DNA of 64,000 bases from Doryteuthis pealeii (taxonomy: Eukaryota > Mollusca > Cephalopoda > Myopsida > Loliginidae). Both the position numbers and the translations under genes were made by a program. The DNA is taken from assembly GCA_023376005.1 (NCBI GenBank), contig CM042157.1, forward strand, positions 61,941,203 through 62,005,202, in the 5' to 3' direction. The notes under the pieces were generated by a model. It saw only the letters and a list, made by a program, of their open reading frames with translations, ran no database searches and had not been told where the DNA came from. Below, one piece after another: positions 1 to 11,484 of the stretch. Within the stretch, counting starts at the first letter, position 1. Each line of letters opens with the position of its first letter.

Positions 1-1640
1 TTCTTCGATCAGATTCTCCTCCAACTATCACCTTTTCTCCTCCTTCTACTTTCTACATTATATTCACCTCCTCTCTCTTGCTTTCATAACCTCCTCTCTC
101 CATTATTATTTATCATCCATCATATTCATCATTATCCATTAGAAACTCTCTATTTTTCCCTGATCGCTTTACCAATTCTATCTATTCTCCTCCTATTATC
201 ATTTCCTCATCTAACATTTGTAAATCCAATTTACAATGAAGTTTTAGTATAACATTTAGTGATATATTTTATTTTATTTACTTTTATTTACTTTTTGTTT
301 ATTTTATTTTTTTATTTTTTTATTTTATTTTATTTTACTTATTTAATTGTTTTTTTAAATTTATTATTTTTATTTTAATTTCATTTTACTATTTTTATTT
401 TTATTTTTATTTTTATTTTCTTATTTTTATGTTATTTTTATTCATTTTTAGTGATAGATTTTTATTTTATTTTATGTATTTCTTATTTCTTATTTTTTCT
501 TTTTTCATTTTATTTTTTTTTAGGTATTATATTTATCTTTATTTATTTTTTTTTATTTTTATTTATTTTTAGTTGATACATTTTATGATACATTTGACAT
601 TATTAAAAGTTTCTACATTATATCACATTCTTCTTCATTCTTTCATAATCTCCTCTCTCCATCCTTATCTACATTCACTATTATTTATCAGCATAGTCAT
701 TAGAACTTCTATTTTCCCTTCTAACTCATCAGTTTTACCAATTCTATCATTTCCATTAACATTTGTAAATCCAATTTTACAATTGAAGTTTTTAGCGATA
801 CATTTTTAGTGATACATTTTATTATTATTTCATTTATTTTATTTTATTTTTTATATTATTATTTTTTTTTCATTAATTCATTCTAATCTATTCTATTCTA
901 TTCTATTTTTTTATTTTTTTTATTTTTTTTTTTTTTTTTTTTCAGTTATACATTTAGTTTGATACATTTTATTATTGTTATTCATTTTTTTATTTCAATT
1001 TTTAATTTATTTTATTTTATTATTACTATTATTTATTCAATTTTTATTTATTTAATCTATTTTATTTTAGTTTATTTTATTTCATTCTTTATTTATATTC
1101 TTATTTTAGTGATACATTTTAGTGATACATTATTAAAATTTTGACATTTTTAAAAGTTTCTACATTATATCCACCTCTTCTCTATTTCTTTCATACTCTC
1201 TCTCCATCCTTATCTAACATTCCCCATTATATCATTATCATTAGAACTTCTATTTCCCTTCTTAACTCATCCGCGTTACCAATTCTATCTATTCTTCCGC
1301 CTATTATCATTTTCTCCTTCTACCATGTACCTCTCAATCAAAATTTCTCACTATTTCTCTTCCGTTTTCTCCCTCTATTTTTTCTTTTTGGTTGGTTCTA
1401 TCTCTTTCTTTCTGTTTTTATTCTTTGTCTCCACCCTCTGCTCTTCGATCATAATTCCCCCCCCCACCTTAGTTCCTCTCCCTTCTCTCGTATTATATTC
1501 TTTATTATTTTCGCTATATCTTCTACTCTTCCTTCCCACCATTCTCGCACACTGTCCGTTTTCTCCCTCTTGATTTCTTTTCTGCCTTAGTTTCCCCCCT
1601 TTCATGTTTTCCTCCCCCTCTCTCTACAATGATATTCGAT
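1..1640 (+). repeat. Tandem satellite, period about 0.55 kb (three blocks)
   Basis: The landmark TCTACATTATA recurs near 50, 610 and 1,160. Each period has a ~250-bp conserved part (landmark, pyrimidine-rich run, TTTGTAAATCCAATTTACAA, AAGTTTTAG) and a variable TTTTA-rich part punctuated by TTTTAGTGATACA. The same array occurs in every body copy. Confidence 0.75.
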
Positions 1641-2590
1641 ACCCATTATAATTCTCCCCACTTCTTTCCGATTATATTCTCCTTGCCTATCCTTAACTCT
1701 CTCCTCTCCTACCATCACTATATCGTCTACTTCCTTTTCACCATTCTCCACCACTTTTCCCAACTCCGGTTCTCCCTCTATTTTCCCTTTCATTTCCCTT
1801 ACTCTCCCTTCCTTACTCTCCCTCCTTACTCTCCCTCTTTACTCTCCCTTCTTTATCATAGTTTTTAGATCTAAATCTTCTGTGACCTGATATATCGTTA
1901 TAATTTTCCATGTCGGCTACGCGCGACTATTCGCGCGATGATACTCATTTAAATAGCAAGTTAAGGACCAACATTGTTTATGAAAACCAACATCTTTGAG
2001 ACCCATAGAGGGGGGTGCGCTGGCAGATTAGGTAAATATCAATACGAACCCTATTTGGACCGCCCCCCGCAAAAAAAAATCCCAGCAGTGTTGACAAATA
2101 AGATTTATCCATTATCTCAAACTGTGGCTTAGCCTGTTCTTCTCATTCGCACCCTTGCTCCCTTCAATGTCTGTTGGACGTGTTTTTATCTAAATGTTAT
2201 ATACGAACGGATTAATTGCATAATCCAATGTAAAATCAGCAATGCAAAAAGTATTTTTATTACATCCTTTCTTTTATCAGTCTTTTGCCTCTATCTCCCA
2301 TATCAAGAATTCTATCGTATCCAGATTTACGCCATCGCATGCTATCTGCACTGCAATCTTTCCACTTCATTGACTCTGACATCCAAACTCTTTCTCCATC
2401 TTTCTTTGCTATTAGTCCCCCTTTCTCTCTCAACTCACTCGCTCACTCACCTCTCTTCTGTCCTCTGTATCTGTCTGTCTGTCTCTCTCTCCTCTCTCTC
2501 TGTTTTATATATATATAAAAATTACTTATGTTTTAATAAGGTCCGTTCATATAGTAATATATATATTGATATATACACGTATATAAGTAG
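1640..2590. other. Gene-free body segment: CT-rich then mixed sequence
   Basis: A pyrimidine-rich stretch with short ACTCTCCCTCCTT repeats is followed by ~550 bp of mixed sequence (about 1,880-2,430) and a CTGT/CT microsatellite at 2,465-2,505. I recognise no gene, RNA or known element. The same order recurs at 28,560-29,700, 42,480-43,640 and 51,650-52,790. Confidence 0.7.
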
Positions 2591-2591
2591 T

Positions 2592-2958
2592 ATATATACA
2601 TTATTCCTTGTTGAGTTACATGATTATTACAGGGCGACCCAGAAAAAAAACAGAACCCAAATCTATTTATTATTCCATTAAACTAACCCTAAACCCCAAC
2701 CCTTAACCCTAAACCCCTAAACCCTACCCTAACCCCCCTAGGTTGAGTAACATATTATTACAGGGTGACCCAGAAAAAAACAGAACCCACAAAATTTTGT
2801 ATAAAAAACTGTTAATTTGATTTTAATGTTTTTTTAAAGTTTGATGTAGGGTGGGGTTTGGGTTTAGGGTTAGTTTAAATGGGAAAATGAAATAAATAAT
2901 TTGGGTTCTGCGTTTTTTTCTGGTCACTTCTGTAATATCATATTACACAAACTAGGCA
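2592..2958 (+). mobile_element. Mariner-like nested MITE with telomere-like interior (F0 copy)
   Basis: Outer arms read GATTATTACAGGGCGACCC and, inverted at the far end, GGTCACTTCTGTAATATC. A second inner start, CAGGGTGACCCAGAAAAAA, lies at about 2,761. Between them are CCCTAA-type runs (2,686-2,740) and, inverted, GGGTTTAGGGTTAG (about 2,855-2,875). TA beside a CAGGGTGACCC terminus fits Tc1/mariner; no transposase is present. The clean copy is at 52,886-53,246. Confidence 0.6.
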
Positions 2959-2966
2959 AAACCTAT

Positions 2967-3168
2967 TAAGCTCATCCTCCTGTGGAAGCCACACACATGG
3001 GCACGCCAGTGTGGGCCGACCAGCAAAACACGTACAGCATCAGTTCTGTTGCGAAAGGATGCCTAACCCATAAGGACCTCCCCGTAGAATGATGAGCGAC
3101 AGGGACGGAGGAGAAGCAGATTGTCATGGATATCCGCGCGCACAGCGCACATGATGATGATCATGATA
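2967..3168 (+). pseudogene. LINE ORF2 C-terminal remnant (inverted relative to the U3 copy)
   Basis: This is the reverse complement of the LINE tail at 53,260-53,450 and is the spacer between the arms of the 1-6,224 palindrome. The plus strand still reads ILLWKP and CGPTSK before frameshifts, and it ends in ATGATGATGAT followed by ATATATAGG, a simple-repeat LINE tail. Only the end of the reverse-transcriptase ORF remains and it is not functional. It starts abruptly at the palindrome turn. Confidence 0.65.
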
Positions 3169-3182
3169 TATAGGTTATTTCC

Positions 3183-3530
3183 TATGTGTAATATTGATAT
3201 TACAGAGGGACCAGAAAAAACAGAACCCAATTATTTATTTATCTTTCCCATAAACTAACCCTAAACCCAACCCCAACCCTGGATCATAAACTTTAAAAAA
3301 CATTAACAATCAAAATAACATTTATTACAAAATTGTGGGTTCTGTTTGTCTGGGTCACCCGGTAATAATAATGTTACTCAACTAAGGGGTTAGGTTAGGC
3401 CGTTAGGGTTTAGGGTTAGGGTTGGCGCGTTTTTTTTTAGGTTAAGTTAATGGAATAAATAAATAATTTGAAGGTTCTGTTTTTCTGAGGTTCGCCCTGT
3501 AATATCATGTACTTCAACAAGGAACCGTAA
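3183..3530 (-). mobile_element. Mariner-like nested MITE, inverted copy
   Basis: The termini GATATTACAGAGGGACC and GGTTCGCCCTGTAATATC are inverted to each other. The interior carries ACTAACCCTAAACCC at about 3,255 and TTAGGGTTTAGGGTTAGGGT at about 3,403. It corresponds to 52,886-53,246 in reverse, with indels in the telomere-like part. Confidence 0.55.
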
Positions 3531-4590
3531 CCTGTATATACTACTATAATATAATATATGATACTATATATACTTATTCTATATATGAAGGAAACCCTGA
3601 TTAAACATCAATAACTCTGTATAATCTATATATACAGAGTGAGAGAGAAGAGAGAGAGACAGACAGACAGACAGCATGCATAGAGAGTGATGAGGCGATG
3701 TGAGTCGAGAGAGAGAGGAGGGGGAACTAATTAGCAAAAAAGATGCGAGAAAGAGTTTGGATGTCAAGAGTCAATGAGGTGAAAAGATTGCAGTTGAAGA
3801 TAGCATGCGATGGCGTTCAAATTTGTGATTAGGCGATAGATAGAATTCTTTATGGGGAGTAGAGGCAAAAAGACTGGATAAAAGAAAGCGGATGTAATAA
3901 AAATATACTTTTTGCATTCCTGATTTTACATCTGGATTATGAAATTAAAGCCACGTTCTGTTATACATTTAGATAAAAACACGGTCAACAGACATTGGCA
4001 AGGACGAAGGGTCGCGAGATGAGAGATACAGGGCTAAGCCACAGTTGAACGATAATGGATAATCTTATTTGTCAACACTCTGGCGAATTTTTTTTCTTGC
4101 GGGGGCGGTCCAAATAGGTTCGATTATTGATATTTACCAATCGTGCAAACCGCACCCCCTCTATGGTCTCAGAAATTTGGTTTCATAAACAAATGTTTGG
4201 GTCCTTAACCTTTGCTATTTATATGAGTATCATCGCCGAATAGTCGCGCGGTAGACGACATGGAAATATGTATAACAGATCATATCAGGTCACAGAAGAT
4301 TTTAAGATCTAAACACTATGATAAAGAAGGCAGAGTAAGGAGGTGAGAAAGGAAGGAGGCGAGAGATAAGGACGGCAGAGTAAGCAGGAAAGAAAGGGAA
4401 AATAGAAGGGAAGAAAACGGAGGGAAAAGTGTGAGGAATGGTGAAAGACGAAGAGTAGACGATATAGCTGATGTAGGAGAAGGAGAAAAATAAAGGATTA
4501 GGAAAAGCGGAGAATAAATCGAAAGAAGTGAGGGAGAATATAAGGGTATCGGAATGATATCCATTGTAAGAGTGAGGGGGAGGGAAAAAC
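3531..4590 (-). other. Gene-free inverted body segment
   Basis: Reverse complement of the region between the CT-rich tract and the MITE in the forward units. It holds a GA/GACA microsatellite at 3,635-3,720 and otherwise unremarkable mixed sequence. The minus-strand reading frames are serine/leucine-rich translations of purine tracts and are not supported as genes. Confidence 0.7.
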
Positions 4591-6225
4591 ATGAAAGGTG
4601 AAACTAAGCAAGAAAAGAAAATCAGATGGAGAAACGGAACATGTGCGAGGAATGGTGGAAGGAAGAGTTAGAAATATAGGATAATAATAAAAGAAAATAT
4701 AATCGGAGCAAGGAGCAGGAACAAGGTAAGGTGGGGGGGGACATATATGATAGAAGAGAGAGAGGCGTAAATAAGAAGAAAAAGTGACAAAGACTAAACA
4801 AAAAGAAAAAAATAGACGGAGAAACGGCAAGAGAAATAGTGAGAAAAATTTTGATGAGAGGAATTGGTGAGAGGAGAAATTGATAATAGGAGGATGAAAT
4901 GACTAGAATTGGTTATTAAAGCATGAGTTAAGAAGGGAAAAATAGAATTCTATATGATAAGATAAATAATGTGGAATGTTAGATAAGGATTGGAAGAGAG
5001 TGAGGTTTGAAAGAAATAAGAGAAGAGTGGATATAATGTAGAAACTTTTAAAATGTCCAAATTAATAATTATCACTAAAATGTATCACTAAAAATAAAGA
5101 ATAAATAAAGAATGAAATTAAATAAAATAAAGAAAATAAAAAAATAGATAAAATAAATAAAAATTGAAATAAAAATAAAAAATAAATAAAATAAAATTAA
5201 AATAAATAAAAATTGAATAAAAAAATGGAATAACAATAAATAAAAATGTATCACTAAAAATGCATCACTGAAAAAAAAAAAAAAAAAAAAGAATTTAAAA
5301 AAAATAAAAATAGAATAGAAAGATAGATAGATAGATAAATGAAGAAATAAAATAAATAATAAAAAAATTAAAATAAAAATTAAATGAAAATAAATTAGAA
5401 ATAAAATTGCTATCACAAAAACTGTATCGCTAAAAACTTCATTGTAAATGGATTTACAAATGTTAAAGCGGGATATGATAGTATTCGGTACAAACGTATG
5501 GACTTAAGAAGGCGAATAATAGAAGTTCTAATGATACTGATAAATAATAGCTGAATGTTAGATAAGATGGAGAGAGAGATATGAAAGAAAATGGAAAGAA
5601 GATGTGATATAATGTAAAACTTAAAATGTCAAATGTATCATTTAAAAGGTATCACTAAAAATAAAATAAAAAATAAAAAAATAAAAAAAGAAAAATAAAT
5701 CAAATAAAAAAAAATAAATGAAAAAAGAAAAAATAAGAAATAAAGAAAAATAAATAAAATAACAATAAAATCTATCACTAAAAATGAATAAAAAACATAA
5801 AATAAGAAAATAAAAAATAAATAAAAAATAAAAAAATAGATAAAATGAAATAAAATAAAATAAATAAATTTAAAAAAAAAATTAAAAATTATAGTAAATA
5901 AAATAAAATCAAAAAAATAAAAAAAAATAAAAAAAACAAAGCTAATAAAATAAATAAATAAAAAGTATATCACTAAATGATCACTTAAACTTCATTTGGA
6001 AATTGGATTACAAGATGAGAGGAAATGATAAATAGGAGGAGAATAGATAGAATTCCCGTTAAGCGATCAGGGAAAATAAGAAGTTCTAATGAAATGCGAT
6101 GAATAATGATGATGATAAATAATAATGGAGAGAGGAGTTATGAAAGAAGAAGACGAGGAGGTGATATAAATGTAGAAGAGGAAGAGAGAAAAGGTATAGT
6201 TTGGGGAGAATCTGTATGAAGAAGA
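4590..6225 (-). repeat. ~0.55-kb satellite array, inverted
   Basis: Reverse complement of the 1-1,640 array: AAAATA-rich spacers, TGTATCACTAAAA motifs, and conserved blocks with TATAATGTAGAAAC. Blocks recur near 5,036, 5,606 and 6,170. The period matches the forward arrays. Confidence 0.7.
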
Positions 6226-7000
6226 GATAAAGAAAAGAGAAAGAAGAAAGAAGAAGGCAAAGAGTAGACGACATGAAAATGAAAGAAGATGGCCGGGTAA
6301 AGAAAAAACTAAAAAATAACGCTTAACGTCAAATAAATGGAATAACAAGAACACGAAGAATTATTCTTAGAACGCGCTTTAACGTACGTTTATCGTTCGT
6401 AGAAAGAAATCGACCGCCCCGAGTCAATTTCTAGGACGAGGCTGGCTTGCTTATCCTTTATCTCTTTCTTGTGGTGGGTGATATTTTAACGGCATCATCC
6501 AACCCGTCTGGGGGTTAGTCATAACCTAACGGTTAAGAAGTTAATATATGTTGTTGTACTTTATAATTTATACTTTTTTTAGTAATGTTTAACAATTTTA
6601 GCACCATTGGGATCATGTTGTATGTATTTGATTAAGTTAATGTCTATATTCTATTGTATAATTTTTATTCCCCTTAAAAAAGACGGAAGTCCTCCATATG
6701 TACATTTTCAAATAAGACCTCACTTATTGTTGCATTAAAATAACGGTTTTCTCTTTTCGCGCACCGTATACGATAATGGTAAAAGTTACTTGAAACCTAT
6801 AATATGTAGTACATTATTCTAGTATTAGATATGAATTACCTGAAAACCATAGTAACTATTCAACCAAGAAGAGGTGGTATAACAGCTTTTGATCGCTTTG
6901 CAAAGACCACCGCTTGTTTTCCTAATGTCAAAGAAACAGTGTACCGCTTTTCATTGGAACATTACATCTATTAGAAGAACTTGGAGAACATGTTGGATGA
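6226..7000. other. Body segment with no recognised gene
   Basis: Mixed AT-rich sequence, reverse complement of 49,560-50,290. It includes GAATTGACTCGGGG-like and AACGGTTAAGAAG segments shared by all body copies. The part at about 6,365-6,440 (forward: 50,095-50,165) resembles a decayed tRNA-like SINE head, with CGAGT and TTGAACTCGG in forward orientation. I see no coding potential. Confidence 0.5.
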
Positions 7001-7515
7001 AACTTGCAAATCGTCGTGAAAATTAAAACGGAAACTTATTTTGTGATCATGACAGTAACTACAGTGTATGAATGCAACTTTTTGTACGGTTTAGGGGTTT
7101 GGAGATTAAAGTTGGTTTTTAATTAACGTAAATTGCTAAAAAAGAGAAGAACAAAACCCCCAAATTACTTTATATATTTAATTTAACCATTGTAAAGTAA
7201 TATTGAACCATACGTTAGACACCTAGTCTCAGTTGTTTGTGTTAGATTTCAATATATAATTTCAATTTTAAACTTGAATTTTAATATAATTTTCAACATT
7301 AAATCTATGAGTAATTTTTTTTGTTTTGTATTTGTTTTTAAGCAATACGTAATTAAATAAAACAACCTTAATCCCCAAAACCCCTAAATCGGTAACCCAA
7401 TTTGCAAAAAGTTTCATTTCATACACTGTTAAGTTATACTGACATGGATCACCACTATTAATACGTGTCCGTTTTTAATTTTGACGAAAGATTGCAAGTT
7501 AACCCATTGTGTGAT
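7000..7515 (-). mobile_element. hAT-like MITE, inverted copy
   Basis: The long terminal arms contain AACTTGCAAATCGTCGT and its inverse near 7,500. The interior has TTTAGGGGTTTGGAGATTAA and, inverted, TTAATCCCCAAAACCCC. It is the same element as 25,366-25,850, where the 8-bp target duplication is clear. There is no coding capacity. Confidence 0.6.
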
Positions 7516-7894
7516 ATCATATCAATATTGCTCCTTCTGTCTTGGCTACTTATAACATTCCTTTATTTCTTATTATTTAGATAGCTATTGTCGCTTAATG
7601 CTAAACTTGCAATGTTTCTGGCACCAACAGATCAAAACACTTGATATACACCATTTCAGAAATCACGAAACTCAAAGTTGCTGAAAGAAGAATCTGTTGG
7701 CACTAGATGAAGTAGACCTTGCCACCAGAAAACTCGCATAAAAGAAGTGACGCAGTCCACTCCACCTTGTTGTAATTATTCAATTCTAATAGCAAGATCA
7801 AAAAAACGCCAGACACGTTCTCACTGTCTTCTTTTCTCTTCGGACTTAGCGTGCAAATAATATTATACTAGCAGAACTTGTAGATTATACCCGG

Positions 7895-7978
7895 TGATAA
7901 TTCATTATATACAACCAGTGATGATCAAAACTGCGTACCTCAGTAGTAGTGCCTCTGCGACATCGTAGTAAAAGAGTT
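7895..7978 (-). mobile_element. tRNA-like SINE head (decayed)
   Basis: The minus strand carries a clover-like head with a TTGATCATCACTGG segment in B-box position, preceded by CGCAGAGGCACTACTACTGAG. It matches 24,425-24,480 (plus). No flanking repeat is visible. Confidence 0.45.
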
Positions 7979-8211
7979 CGAACTCCAAAACAAGAAAGAA
8001 AGAAAGTAAAAAGAAAGAAGAAAGGAAGAAGAAAGTATAATAAGAAACGAAAGAAAGAACATAGGAATTAAAATAAAAAAGGAAGGGGGACCGGGAGAAT
8101 GAAACACAGAAGTGGGAAAAAGAAAGCACAGAAAGACAGAAACGAAGAAAAAACATATAACAAAAAAGAAAAAAAAAAAGATTTGAAGAGAAAGACAAAC
8201 AATAGAGTATA

Positions 8212-8332
8212 TATTTACCCTAACCCATCGGATCGGTAAAGATGTGACACAAGGGTCACCAAGGTATGAGCATCCACGAGGAATCAAACTTCGCTATTCA
8301 GAGTAATGGAGTTTTCTAACCATTATACCAGG
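8212..8332 (-). mobile_element. tRNA-like SINE with ACCCATCGGATCGG tail motif
   Basis: Counterpart of 24,115-24,238 on the other strand. The minus strand reads ATGGTTAGAAAAC, AGCGAAGTTTGATTCC (B-box-like), then a GATGC...TTGTGTCACATC core and a GGGTTAGGGTAAATA end. Its core matches the tRNA-like SINEs near 10,100 and 21,640. Confidence 0.55.
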
Positions 8333-8339
8333 AAGGAAC

Positions 8340-8850
8340 ACTAAATAGCACAAGTAAAAAGAAAAATACGAAAAAGAAAAAAATGAAGAGAACAACATAT
8401 CAAAAAAAGAAAATATGAAGAGAAAGAGGAAGAAAAAGTGATGTAAGAAAAAGAACATGGCATGAAAAGAAAGGAAGAAGAATAGAAAGAAAAAAATGAA
8501 AGAAAATTAGAAAAGAGAGAGAAGAGAAGAGAGAGAAGAGAGGGAGGAGAGGAGAGGAGAGATCGATGAAGAGAGAGAGAGAGAGCAGAGAAATGAAAAT
8601 CAATAGATGGCAAGAAAGAAGAGAAAAGAAAGAGAGAGAAAGAAAAGAAAAAATGAAAAATAATAGAATGGAAGAAGAAAAGAGAAAAGAAAGAGAGAGA
8701 AAGAAAGAAAGAAATGAAAATAATAGAATAGAAGAAAGAAAAGAAAAGAAAGAGAAAAAATGGGAAAATAGAATGAAAGAGAGAGAGAGCAGGAGAGAGT
8801 GAGCAGATGAGATGAGAGATGGAGAGAGAGAGAGACGAGGAGGAGTCATT
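8340..8850 (-). repeat. GA-rich higher-order array (inverse of the CT array)
   Basis: GAGA runs are broken by AATAATAGAATGAAAG-type spacers (8,655, 8,720, 8,770). The inverse complement is at 22,945-23,965. The long lysine/glutamate and serine/leucine frames are translations of this repeat. Confidence 0.8.
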
Positions 8851-9470
8851 GAATAAGAAAGAGAAAGAAAGAAAAAGATACCGTTAAAACAAGGCCAAAA
8901 AGAACCAATCACCCCCCCCCCCCCCCTAAAAAAAAAACAACCCAAAAAACAAAGAAATTACCGGAACTCTTTTAGCTTAAGCTAAAAGAAATAAAAAGAA
9001 ATAATCCGATACGCATAACCACCCGAAATAAAAAAATTCCAACGGAGCAAAAATTGAGAAAAAGGTAAACATTTTAAAGTATAAAAAAAAAGCAAAAAAA
9101 AAGAACAACTTAAAGAAAAAAAAAACAAAACAAATATTGTAAAAAAAAAAATCAAAGATCTAGGAAAATTCCCAATGTTGATAAAGACCGGTTAATGACA
9201 TTAACAAAACATTGCCACCATTTTCAGCGAACTTTGCCGCCATATTTGATTTTATTATCAAACCGAGACAAGAATACCATTCCAGGTCTTGACTACGAGC
9301 ACGTTCGCGCCTCAGTGAAATGGCTCCTGTTGCGGGCGACTCCCTGGCTGATAAGAGCAACCGAGGACAAAATTCTTTTCACGAACGTCGCAAAAAGAAA
9401 GCGTATGCTTTTGTTCTTTCTTTCTTCTTTTTTTTTTTTTCATTTAAATAAACCAAGGGCTAAACGATTT
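8850..9470. other. A-rich spacer of the leader, no gene
   Basis: It contains a C-run (about 8,911-8,926) followed by an A-run, A-rich sequence, and a mixed part at 9,150-9,420. The counterpart is 22,350-22,900 on the other strand. The short frames here are broken in the other three copies by indels, so I do not call a gene. Confidence 0.6.
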
Positions 9471-9564
9471 TACAATACAGCATATATATATCTACCGGGT
9501 AACAACACGGGGGACTTATAGCTAAATAGGGAATTATTTTTACGCAAAATAAATATATACGTAG

Positions 9565-9662
9565 TTTTTCGGGACAATTCGATGTGGTGTAGGAGTGCAA
9601 GCTAGTCTCATAAGGTCCATTAGTCGGAATAGAGACTCGATCCGTTCCTGGGTGCCCCAAAT
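9565..9662 (+). mobile_element. tRNA-like SINE (type C)
   Basis: The head reads GATGTGGTGTAGGAGTGCAAGC (A-box region), then TAGTCTCATAAGG and a degraded B box AGACTCGATCCG, ending GGGTGCCCCAAATG. It resembles a tRNA with a discriminator-like end and abuts the next SINE at 9,683. Copies are at 22,145 (-), 35,665 (+) and 37,870 (-). Confidence 0.6.
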
Positions 9663-9682
9663 GTCGACCTTATATAACATTA

Positions 9683-9982
9683 TAACCGTGGATCCTAATG
9701 GTTAAAGCTTCATGAGAAATGACTTCGTCGGCCCGAGTTCAAATCCTGGATGTTGGTAATTGCATTTTCACTTACCGCTAATACCCTTGGGAAAAGGTTT
9801 ATTGAAATTCTTACTTCCCCTCCAGCTAGGATAGATAGCAGGCAGACGGCTCTTTACTGGTAGGCAACTGGTTCTAGGAGAAAGCGAACACTCGAATTCC
9901 CAACCTGTTGAACTCCGCTTAAAGAAATTTGACCTCTGTGTCACATCCTGCCTCGCTCGGAGGGGTTGGGTATAAATACATA
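9683..9982 (+). mobile_element. tRNA-derived SINE (type B), near full length
   Basis: Its head is ACCGTGG(TGTA)ATGGTTAAAG with B box GAGTTCAAATCCTGG. The body has CTAATACCCTTGGGAAAAGG, CCAGCTAGGATAGATAGCAG, GGTTCTAGGAGAAAG and GTGTCACATCCTGC, ending GGAGGGGTTGGGTAAATA-like sequence. This is the commonest SINE in the window. Pol III control elements are internal. This copy has several indels compared with 55,440-55,715. Confidence 0.75.
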
Positions 9983-10017
<35 letters not shown>

Positions 10018-10079
10018 CATTATTAACTTGTTGGGGGCGAACAGGCTGCAGGTAAATACCTAGCATAGGTACTTCTAAG

Positions 10080-10245
10080 AAGCGTCGTCATCATCGGAAT
10101 GTAATGTGTAGTAGCTGTCTCGCAGATCTGATTACTGCTAAACACGGAGGGCTATCTCGCTGATGGCCCCATACTTGCGACCTTGTGTGCCAGCATCGCT
10201 ACCCGTATGAACGGGTTGGGTAAATACTTGTGTTGGATTGACTCC
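10080..10245 (+). mobile_element. tRNA-like SINE (type C2)
   Basis: The head GAATGTAATGTGTAGTAGCT with GTCTCGCAGATCTG is followed by a degraded B box, then GCCCCATACTTGCGACCTTG and a GTATGAACGGGTTGGGTAAA end. Inverted counterparts are at 21,640-21,790 and 37,350-37,490. Confidence 0.55.
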
Positions 10246-10388
10246 GCATATAAGCGTATTATGGAACAGCCAAACCTATACTTATAGACTATTCCAGCAG
10301 AGGAGTGGATTAACGCAAGTGAAAACAATGCCAGAGCATATAGATTTTTAACGTTCGTTAATAAATTGTCCTAATCAGTTACCTGCTA

Positions 10389-10641
10389 ATGACTATTTTA
10401 AGGACAGATAAGACAGCGCGAGGATTAAAACTGATACTACATCGTCTACTTTCAGGTGCAGGATCAATTAAGACAAGGATTAAAGCTGTAATACTACATC
10501 TTCAAGCTTTCAGAGGACGGATCAAAACAGACAAGAAATTAACTGATACATCTTCTACTCAAGAGGACAATAACAAGATGGTAAATGTGATATACATCTT
10601 TCTATTTTCTAGGACGGATCAAGCAGTACTAAGGATTAAAA
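10389..10641 (-). repeat. 52-bp minisatellite, inverted, truncated by the gap
   Basis: It consists of tandem copies of GGATTAAAACTGATACTACA with CATCTTTCTACTTCAAGGA. It is the reverse complement of the 20,545-21,490 array and runs directly into the N block, so the gap probably sits inside an unresolved array. Confidence 0.8.
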
Positions 10642-10741
10642 NNNNNNNNNNNNNNNNNNNNNNNNNNNNNNNNNNNNNNNNNNNNNNNNNNNNNNNNNNN
10701 NNNNNNNNNNNNNNNNNNNNNNNNNNNNNNNNNNNNNNNNN
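10642..10741. other. Assembly gap (100 N)
   Basis: Exactly 100 N, the usual placeholder for a gap of unknown size. The left flank is minisatellite; the right flank (10,742 onward) is unrelated sequence. Confidence 0.99.
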
Positions 10742-11150
10742 CCTGTCAGTAGAGATGGTACAAATATGTACAATCCGGTGGCGTAATTAAACAAGCTACG
10801 CAAGTAGTTCATGCTAGTCTATTATAATGGAGATTCGGAAGCTACCTTCTGTATCGAAACTAATGTCACTTGACTCGTTAAAATACTTTCAGTAATGCGT
10901 AAGTTTATCAATGAGTATTTAATTAAATCAAATCATTAATACTAGAATTAAATCTGTATTATACAATGTCTTTATGAAAATCGGAGTAGATTTGCCTCAC
11001 CGTATATTAAAGCGTGTTTAAAATCCTGCAATGTGTCTTAATATATCACTAAGAAATAAAGGTTTATATAACATGTGGTGCGCTTAAGTTGCATATTGGT
11101 TAACAACCGGCGTTAATAAAATACTTACTTGTGTTATTGATCTCTGATTA
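10742..11150. other. AT-rich sequence, possible decayed Helitron 5' end
   Basis: TCTATTATAATGGAGATTCG at about 10,816 resembles the 5' ends of the Helitrons at 30,893 and 60,146. No matching 3' hairpin is found nearby. Nothing else is recognised. Confidence 0.3.
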
Positions 11151-11335
11151 TTTTTGTGTTTGTTAGGGGCTAGGTAGGGGTTAGGGTTAGAGGGTTAGTT
11201 TTATAATGGAAAAAAAAAATTAAAAATTCACTGTTAAAAACAACTGGATATTGACGGTGTAAATGAAAAACCACGTCCTCCTATAATCAGATCAAAAAGT
11301 AGTGCCTTAAGGTGATATTGTCCCACATTCTTTGA
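11150..11335 (+). mobile_element. Fragment of the long-TIR MITE family (telomere-like core)
   Basis: GGGGTTAGGGTTAGAGGGTT and an A-run are followed by CAACTGGATATTGACGGTGT AAATGAAAAA. This matches the right part of the complete element at 17,317-18,058 (CAACCGGACTTTGACGGTGT). The left arm is lost. Confidence 0.6.
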
Positions 11336-11484
11336 AAAAAATATGTGTTGCTTTTAACACCAGTGTGCCACCCTACCAATCTTTGGTTGTCAGTCCTTCA
11401 ATCTAAGCAGCGCGGTAACTCTATACAAGGATGGTTCAGCCATTTTCTTTCTCGGTGTGTTCCAACTCGAGTGTTAGTAGTGAC

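Larger units (their letters stand above)
1..2966 (+). repeat. Partial forward copy of the ~9 kb body unit (F0)
   Basis: This stretch follows 50,300-53,245 in the same order: satellite array, pyrimidine-rich tract, CTGT/CT microsatellite, mariner-like MITE. Most differences are one-base indels. The window starts inside the unit, so its left part is missing. It is also the left arm of a large palindrome whose right arm starts near 3,168. No gene lies inside; the reading frames come from low-complexity pyrimidine sequence. Confidence 0.85.
2967..7842 (-). repeat. Inverted copy of the body unit
   Basis: This reads as the reverse complement of the unit from about 53,445 back to about 48,640: LINE tail, MITE, GACA microsatellite (3,640-3,675), purine-rich tract, satellite array, Y-rich flank, hAT-like MITE. 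The boundary with the inverted leader is at CGGACTTAGCGTGC near 7,842, matching GCAAGTCGAAGAG in forward copies. It has many small indels against U3. Confidence 0.85.
7843..10641 (-). repeat. Inverted copy of the ~4 kb leader (SINEs, GA array, minisatellite)
   Basis: Reverse complement of about 20,560-24,545: tRNA-like SINEs, purine array, AT-rich spacer, three SINE modules, then the 52-bp minisatellite, which runs into the 100-N gap. Order and spacing match the forward leader at 20,545 and the palindromic pair at 34,001-39,585. Confidence 0.85.

Noticed and set aside
8911..8926. Poly-C run as a regulatory element
   Set aside because: Length differs between leader copies, as expected for homopolymer error; no other sign of function.
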